From the NCBI GenBank assembly GCA_002354735.1, contig DEMD01000010.1:310001-374000 (forward strand): a stretch of 64,000 bases of DNA. The letters are read 5' to 3'. Shown here in pieces: positions 59,675 to 64,000 of this stretch. Source of the DNA: Gammaproteobacteria bacterium UBA2679. GTDB lineage: Bacteria; Pseudomonadota; Gammaproteobacteria; Pseudomonadales; Oleiphilaceae. Within the stretch, counting starts at the first letter, position 1. The number at the start of each line of letters is the position of its first letter. The notes under the pieces are model-generated. The model ran no database searches, was not told where the DNA came from, and saw nothing but the letters and a program-made list of their open reading frames with translations. Made by a program: the position numbers and the translations under genes.

Positions 59675-60139
59675 TTGAAGAAACGCTATACACCTGACAT
59701 CGCTGAGCTAGGCGCAACCTGTGAGGCGAATTATCTTCGTCTCAGCAAGCTGCGGCCTGCCGAACTGGATTCGGTGGATACGCTTCATTACGAGCTATTC
59801 GCCGAGGGACACTACCTCGGCGTCATCAAGCTCAGCCTCACCGAGCGCAGCCGTTATACCGACACGATACTGCTCGAACAGACGCATGCGGCCGGGCGCT
59901 GGCTGAACGATCCGCACATGCTCGTTCGAATCTATCACGATGCCTCTATGGCCGAGGTCATTTCCGCGCAGGGGCACCTACGCATTGATGGCTTCAACGA
60001 CTATCCTAATGACAACATGCACTTGCCGGATGAAAAGTCACAGCTGAACAAGTTTCTCGCTGAGTGGCTCTCGATCTGCCTGCGTTACGGGCATCGCAAG
60101 AACTCGCTCGATGATCAAGCGAATGTCTGGTGTAGCTGA
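59675..60139 (+). CDS. DUF1249 family protein (YqiB-like)
   Basis: This 154-residue soluble protein matches YqiB/DUF1249: ANYLRLSKLRP, VKIYHDA-like VRIYHDASMAEV, and LPDEKSQLNKFLAEWL near the end. The function is unknown. The TTG start gives better spacing from GAGAGGA than the GTG three bases earlier. It is conserved between nudF and cpdA. Confidence 0.9.
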   Translation: MKKRYTPDIAELGATCEANYLRLSKLRPAELDSVDTLHYELFAEGHYLGVIKLSLTERSRYTDTILLEQTHAAGRWLNDPHMLVRIYHDASMAEVISAQGHLRIDGFNDYPNDNMHLPDEKSQLNKFLAEWLSICLRYGHRKNSLDDQANVWCS

Positions 60140-60259
60140 CTGTCGACCAGGCCACAGCCTGGGACCGGCGGTGTTCCTGTTTGCGCGGGACCTTGACTAT
60201 AATCAAACGGCAATGATATGCATTACCCATGCGCCCATTCACGGAAACCATAATCTGCC

Positions 60260-61129
60260 ATGACGCTCGAGACGCGTCCGGACGAGGGCAACACCCAGCC
60301 GGACCAGACCATCAGCGATAGTCATTCGTCCACTGTGACGGCGAAGCCTCTGCGTATCGTGCAGATCAGCGACCCACACCTGTGTGAAACTCACGAGGGC
60401 ACGCTGCTTGGCCTGAAAACCCATGACAGCCTGGATGCCGTGCTGGCACTGGTTGATGAGGAGGTGTCAAAGCCTGATCTCATCATTGCTACAGGTGACA
60501 TCACCCAGGATCGAAGTCGCGAAGCCTACGCGGATTTCTGTCAGCAGATTGCCCGCTTCGGCTGCCCGGTCGTGTGGATTCCGGGTAATCACGACGATGC
60601 TGATATGATGGCTGAAGTCGCGCCTTTTCCGGAGTTGCAAAGCAAGACCTTCGTGCTCGGCGACTGGAAGTTCATCTTCCTCAATACCGCTGTTCCAGGC
60701 AAGGTGCATGGTCGTCTGGCGGCTGAAGAGCTGCAGCTGCTGCAGTCAGAGCTCGATAACGCGGTTCAGCCAAATATCGCTGTTTGCCTCCACCATCACC
60801 CCATCAGCATCAGAAGTCGCTGGCTCGACAAGATTGGGCTCAGAAATGCTGACGACTTTTTTGAAGTAACAGATCGCTGCGATCGTATTCGTGCCATCGT
60901 CTGGGGCCACATTCATCAGGAAATCGACGAACTGCGCAACAATGTCAGGATGCTGGCCTCGCCATCGACCTGTGTGCAGTTCAAACCTGAGTCTGGCAGC
61001 TTTGCAGTCGGCGAGCAGGCGCCTGGCTATCGCTGGTTCGATCTCTTTGCCGACGGTCGTATTGAGACCCGTGTCGAACGTGCAGACCACATTGAGTTTA
61101 TCGTCGACATGAATAGCAAGGGCTACTGA
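60260..61129 (+). CDS. cpdA: 3',5'-cyclic AMP phosphodiesterase (CpdA/Icc)
   Basis: This 289-residue class III cyclic-nucleotide phosphodiesterase has all metal motifs: SDPHL, ATGDITQD, PGNHDD, CLHHHP and WGHIHQ. It lowers cAMP and so tunes Crp-type regulation. Its intact motifs contrast with the degenerate phosphoesterase domain at 5967-8207. A 120-base gap separates it from the DUF1249 gene, and yqiA follows after seven bases. Confidence 0.94.
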   Translation: MTLETRPDEGNTQPDQTISDSHSSTVTAKPLRIVQISDPHLCETHEGTLLGLKTHDSLDAVLALVDEEVSKPDLIIATGDITQDRSREAYADFCQQIARFGCPVVWIPGNHDDADMMAEVAPFPELQSKTFVLGDWKFIFLNTAVPGKVHGRLAAEELQLLQSELDNAVQPNIAVCLHHHPISIRSRWLDKIGLRNADDFFEVTDRCDRIRAIVWGHIHQEIDELRNNVRMLASPSTCVQFKPESGSFAVGEQAPGYRWFDLFADGRIETRVERADHIEFIVDMNSKGY

Positions 61130-61136
61130 GCGCCTC

Positions 61137-61724
61137 ATGCACTGGCTGTATCTGCATGGCTTTCTCAGCAGTGCAAAATCTGCCAAGGCCCAGTCTCTGG
61201 CGCATTGGCTCGCGGCTAATCACAGTGATGTGAAATTCGGCGCGCCAACCTTACCCTTCAATCCTCTGACTGTTGTAGGAATCATCGAAGCGCTCGTTGC
61301 AGATGCCGCTGACACCTCCCAACCTGTCACCGGCCTGATCGGCAGCTCTCTCGGTGGCTTCTATGCCCGCCTGATAAGCGCAAGAACCGGCTTGCCAGCT
61401 GTGCTGATCAACCCTGCGCTAAGGCCGGACCTGTTATTCGAGAACTATCTCGGCGAGCAGACGAACCCTTATACCGGTGAAACCTACGACCTTCAGACTG
61501 CAGACTTGAGGGTACTCCGCGACATGGTCGTGCAGAATGATCCAAGCCCACGCCGGCTCTTCCTGTTGATCCAGATGAACGACGAAACGCTCGACTCGGC
61601 GCAGACTGTCGTTGATCTGCGGGAGAGTCCTGCCTGGATACAATCCGGTGGGAGTCACCGCTTTGATGACTTCGAACGTACCTTTCCCGCAATCAGGGCT
61701 TTTCTAAGCTCGGGTACGTGCTAG
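61137..61724 (+). CDS. yqiA: YqiA-like esterase
   Basis: This 195-residue alpha/beta hydrolase has [16 protein letters not shown] at the start, nucleophile motif GSSLGGFYA, and a C-terminal [10 protein letters not shown] with the catalytic His. YqiA of E. coli hydrolyses acyl-CoA esters. In E. coli parE follows; here gcvH does. Confidence 0.92.
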   Translation: MHWLYLHGFLSSAKSAKAQSLAHWLAANHSDVKFGAPTLPFNPLTVVGIIEALVADAADTSQPVTGLIGSSLGGFYARLISARTGLPAVLINPALRPDLLFENYLGEQTNPYTGETYDLQTADLRVLRDMVVQNDPSPRRLFLLIQMNDETLDSAQTVVDLRESPAWIQSGGSHRFDDFERTFPAIRAFLSSGTC

Positions 61725-61727
61725 AAT
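61719..61727 (+). promoter_or_regulatory. Candidate extended -10 promoter of gcvH
   Basis: TG-C-TAGAAT forms an extended -10 element at the very end of yqiA, 30 bp before the gcvH start. No good -35 is present, as is usual for extended -10 promoters. No glycine riboswitch is seen. Confidence 0.3.
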
Positions 61728-61756
61728 CCCGCGCCATTTCAAGAGGAGATTGTACA

Positions 61757-62149
61757 GTGTCTGACCTGCCTTCCGACCTGCGCTACGCGGCGACCCACGA
61801 ATGGGCACAACTGGACGACGATGGTGTCACCATCATCGTCGGCATAACCGATCATGCGCAAAAGGCGCTCGGTGACATTACTTACATCGAACTACCCGAA
61901 CTTGGCGCTGATCTGATTGCGGGCCAGGAAGCTGGTGTGGTTGAGTCAGTGAAAGCTGCTTCCGATATCTATGCGCCGATCAGCGGGATGGTCACGGCTA
62001 TCAACGAAGAGTTGCTCGAGAGCCCTGAGCTGGTCAATGAAGACCCTTATGGCAGTGGGTGGTTTTTCAAGATGCAGCTGCAGGACCCTTCCGACCTCGA
62101 TTCGCTGCTCGATAGCGAGGGCTACGAGGCAGCAATCGAAGCGGAATAG
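61757..62149 (+). CDS. gcvH: Glycine cleavage system H protein
   Basis: This 130-residue lipoyl carrier protein has the lipoylated lysine in ESVKAASD and the typical opening [10 protein letters not shown]. It shuttles the aminomethyl group between GcvP, GcvT and Lpd, none of which is encoded in this window. The GTG at 61757 has AGAGGAGA upstream and gives the normal length; an earlier start would add 13 residues. Confidence 0.96.
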   Translation: MSDLPSDLRYAATHEWAQLDDDGVTIIVGITDHAQKALGDITYIELPELGADLIAGQEAGVVESVKAASDIYAPISGMVTAINEELLESPELVNEDPYGSGWFFKMQLQDPSDLDSLLDSEGYEAAIEAE

Positions 62150-62169
62150 GGTGCAGGCAGCGGGAAGCT

Positions 62170-63045
62170 TCAGAGCAGACCGCTGTCGCCCAGGCTGTCG
62201 ATCATTTCATCCAGGTCGTAACTGCTCAGGCCGAGCAGCTCAAGGACGGCCTCATGTATCCTGTCCCATTCGTGGTCTTCAGACTGGTTGCCCAGTTTCT
62301 GGTAGTTGCCCGCAAGATGCTCGGCGGTCTTGAGTATGGCCGTCAGTGCCTTGCGCTGATGCGGACCTGAGTCTTCCGTGAAGTACTCTGTATCCACCCG
62401 GTGATGCTCGGCAATGATCTGGCAGAGCTCCGGCGGGAGGTTCCAGGCACGGGCGGTGTAGTAGCCCACCACAGCGTGGTTGGTCTGGATCTGCTCGTTT
62501 TCCCATTCGGTGATGCGCTTGTCCGGGTCGGCATAAGACCGGATCTGCAGATCCTTGTAATTTGGGTAGCGCAGCATCATCAATGGTATGCCACAGTTAT
62601 GAAACAGGCCAAGCAGATAGGCCTCGTCAGGCGAGTGGTAGCCGACCTTGCGGGCGATAGACGCGGCAATGGAGGCGACGTCGCTGGTTGTGTCCCAGAA
62701 TTTGGTCAGCTCCGTGATCTGGGCGTCGGACATCGAGCCCTTGATGGAGATGCCGTTAACGATATTCACAACCGAAGTCAGTCCAAGCAGCGCTACTGCC
62801 TGCTCAATTGACGTAATATGGCTCTTTATGCCATAAAACGGTGAGTTGACCACCTTCAAAATCGTTCCGGCAAGTCCGACGTCCCGACGAATGAGCCGAG
62901 CAATTTGCGTGATATCAGGATTGGGCATGATCTGCTCCATCTGGATATCGACAAGGATCTGTGGTTGAGGGGGAATCTTGATGCCCTGCAGAACCTTTCC
63001 GATCTGCTCTGGACTCATCTCTATGGTCATATGCCCGATACGCAT
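62170..63045 (-). CDS. HDOD domain signalling protein
   Basis: This 291-residue protein is a single HDOD domain: IPPQPQILVDIQ, NPDITQIARLIRRDVGLAGTILKVVNSPFYG, ITSIEQAVALLGLTSVVNIV and GLFHNCGIPLM. HDOD proteins act in bacterial signalling without the catalytic HD pair of true HD-GYP enzymes. No receiver or output domain is attached, so the partner is unknown. It converges with gcvH across 20 bp. Confidence 0.92.
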   Translation of the reverse strand: MRIGHMTIEMSPEQIGKVLQGIKIPPQPQILVDIQMEQIMPNPDITQIARLIRRDVGLAGTILKVVNSPFYGIKSHITSIEQAVALLGLTSVVNIVNGISIKGSMSDAQITELTKFWDTTSDVASIAASIARKVGYHSPDEAYLLGLFHNCGIPLMMLRYPNYKDLQIRSYADPDKRITEWENEQIQTNHAVVGYYTARAWNLPPELCQIIAEHHRVDTEYFTEDSGPHQRKALTAILKTAEHLAGNYQKLGNQSEDHEWDRIHEAVLELLGLSSYDLDEMIDSLGDSGLL

Positions 63046-63107
63046 GTGTCATTTTCACAGGAGCAACCGGAACGACTGCTCCTTCCAAGCCAATAGTGTA
63101 GCCCGTG

Positions 63108-64000
63108 ATGAAAGATGTCCCTGTATTAAAATTGTTGCCGAAAGCTGACCGTCGGATACGTAACGGTCACTGCTGGATCTACAGCAACGAAATCGATGTA
63201 GCCAAGACGCCGCTGAAACTTATAGAGAGCGGTGAACAGGCGGTCGTGCTGAATGCCCAGGACAAGTTCGTGTGCACGGCGATGATCAACCCACATACCC
63301 TGATCGCAGGGCGCGTGATCTCCAGGCGTGAGGGAAATTTCCTGTCGGAGAAGCTACTCAAGAAACGACTGCTGCTGGCCCGCTCCTTGCGCGATCGTCT
63401 CTACGAGAAGCCCTATTACCGCATGGTCTACGGCGACAGCGATGCCTTGCCAGGGCTGGTCATCGACCGTTTCGATGACAGCTTCATCGTGCAGATATCA
63501 ACCGCCGGTATGGATCAGTTCAAGGCCGTTATCGTTGATTGCCTGCATAACTCACTGGGCGCCAAGCGTGTCATCATCAAGAATGACGGCAAGATGCGGG
63601 AAGTCGAAGGGCTCAGTAGTGATGTGGAGTTGTCAGGGCCGTCGATAGAACGTCTTCAGGTCATCGAGAATGGCACTTCCATGCATTGTGACCCACTGGG
63701 CGGTCAGAAGACCGGCTGGTTTTATGATCACCGTGAGAACCGCAACTGGGCGAGAAAACTGGCGAAGGGCAAGCGAGTGCTCGACCTCTACAGCTACGTT
63801 GGTGGTTGGGGCGTGCAGATGCTCGATGCAGGCGCCAGTAGCGTAACCTTCGTTGATGCCTCCGAGTCCGCCATGGCAATGGCGAGGGAGAATGCTGCAT
63901 CTGTGGGCGGAGCTGACGCTGCTGTCAACTTTCTGCAGGGCGATGCCCGAGCTGTACTGCATCAGTTGCTCGATGCGAATGAAAAATTCGACATGGTCAT
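63108..64000 (+). CDS. rlmI: 23S rRNA cytosine methyltransferase (RlmI-like), C-terminus cut by window edge
   Basis: About 297 residues are present; the frame is open to the window edge. The N-terminal PUA region reads LPKADRRIRNGHCWIYSNEI, followed by YGDSDALPGLVIDRFDDSF and the SAM-binding motif VLDLYSYVGGWGVQMLDAGA with VTFVDAS. By family it makes m5C1962 in 23S rRNA. The ATG directly after a GTG is taken as start; no clear ribosome binding site is seen. It is divergent from the HDOD gene. Confidence 0.9.
   Translation, partial: MKDVPVLKLLPKADRRIRNGHCWIYSNEIDVAKTPLKLIESGEQAVVLNAQDKFVCTAMINPHTLIAGRVISRREGNFLSEKLLKKRLLLARSLRDRLYEKPYYRMVYGDSDALPGLVIDRFDDSFIVQISTAGMDQFKAVIVDCLHNSLGAKRVIIKNDGKMREVEGLSSDVELSGPSIERLQVIENGTSMHCDPLGGQKTGWFYDHRENRNWARKLAKGKRVLDLYSYVGGWGVQMLDAGASSVTFVDASESAMAMARENAASVGGADAAVNFLQGDARAVLHQLLDANEKFDMV

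Overview
The window looks like core chromosome of a free-living, probably marine, Gammaproteobacterium outside the Enterobacterales. This rests on gene order and content: lptD-surA-pdxA-ksgA-apaH with amgK-murU divergent from it, aroQ-accB-accC-prmA-dusB-fis-purH-purD, a tolC locus facing nudF-DUF1249-cpdA-yqiA, contiguous trpEGDC, and an ectoine hydroxylase (salt stress). I cannot name the genus. No phage, insertion sequence, CRISPR array, tRNA or rRNA gene was seen, and no gene-free stretch exceeds about 260 bp.

Region 1 (1-20000) is the accessory half. It holds the end of an acyl-CoA synthetase, an AraC regulator, a membrane fatty-acid hydroxylase and DUF1653. Next come a secreted lectin-pectate lyase and a membrane protein joining a dead-looking phosphoesterase domain to a GT4 glycosyltransferase. 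A TVP38-type membrane protein, an M48 lipoprotein protease and a lipase-like hydrolase follow. After these is a tight SRPBCC / alcohol dehydrogenase / SDR group, a YdjM-like membrane protein, an exported amidohydrolase, a serine hydrolase, DUF805, DedA, a ferritin-like protein and a gamma-glutamylcyclotransferase.

Region 2 (20000-33000) has ectD standing alone with two inverted repeats upstream, a FUSC exporter, the rpe-trpE-trpG-trpD-trpC operon (minus strand), a DUF3530 protein, a Sco1 copper chaperone, the AmgK-MurU cell-wall recycling pair and a patatin phospholipase.

Region 3 (33000-53000) carries LPS transport and outer-membrane chaperoning (lptD, surA) run together with vitamin B6 (pdxA), rRNA methylation (ksgA), Ap4A hydrolysis (apaH) and thiazole synthesis (thiS, thiG). 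After pheA, a J-domain protein, a LysE exporter and a periplasmic glutaredoxin comes a long minus-strand series. In transcription order it is aroQ, accB, accC, prmA, a zinc-ribbon DUF3426 protein, dusB, fis, purH, purD.

Region 4 (53000-64000) has DUF2333, waaA, tolC (minus), and a plus-strand series thiC, nudF, DUF1249, cpdA, yqiA, gcvH. An HDOD protein (minus) and the start of an RlmI-type 23S rRNA methyltransferase, cut by the window edge, follow.

The most unusual item is the pseudo-phosphoesterase/glycosyltransferase fusion at 5967-8207, in which all metal-ligand motifs are replaced, mostly by Asn. Other points worth attention are the solitary ectD with its paired inverted repeats, the lectin-pectate lyase with an altered active-site motif, frequent TTG starts, and thiC without a visible TPP riboswitch.
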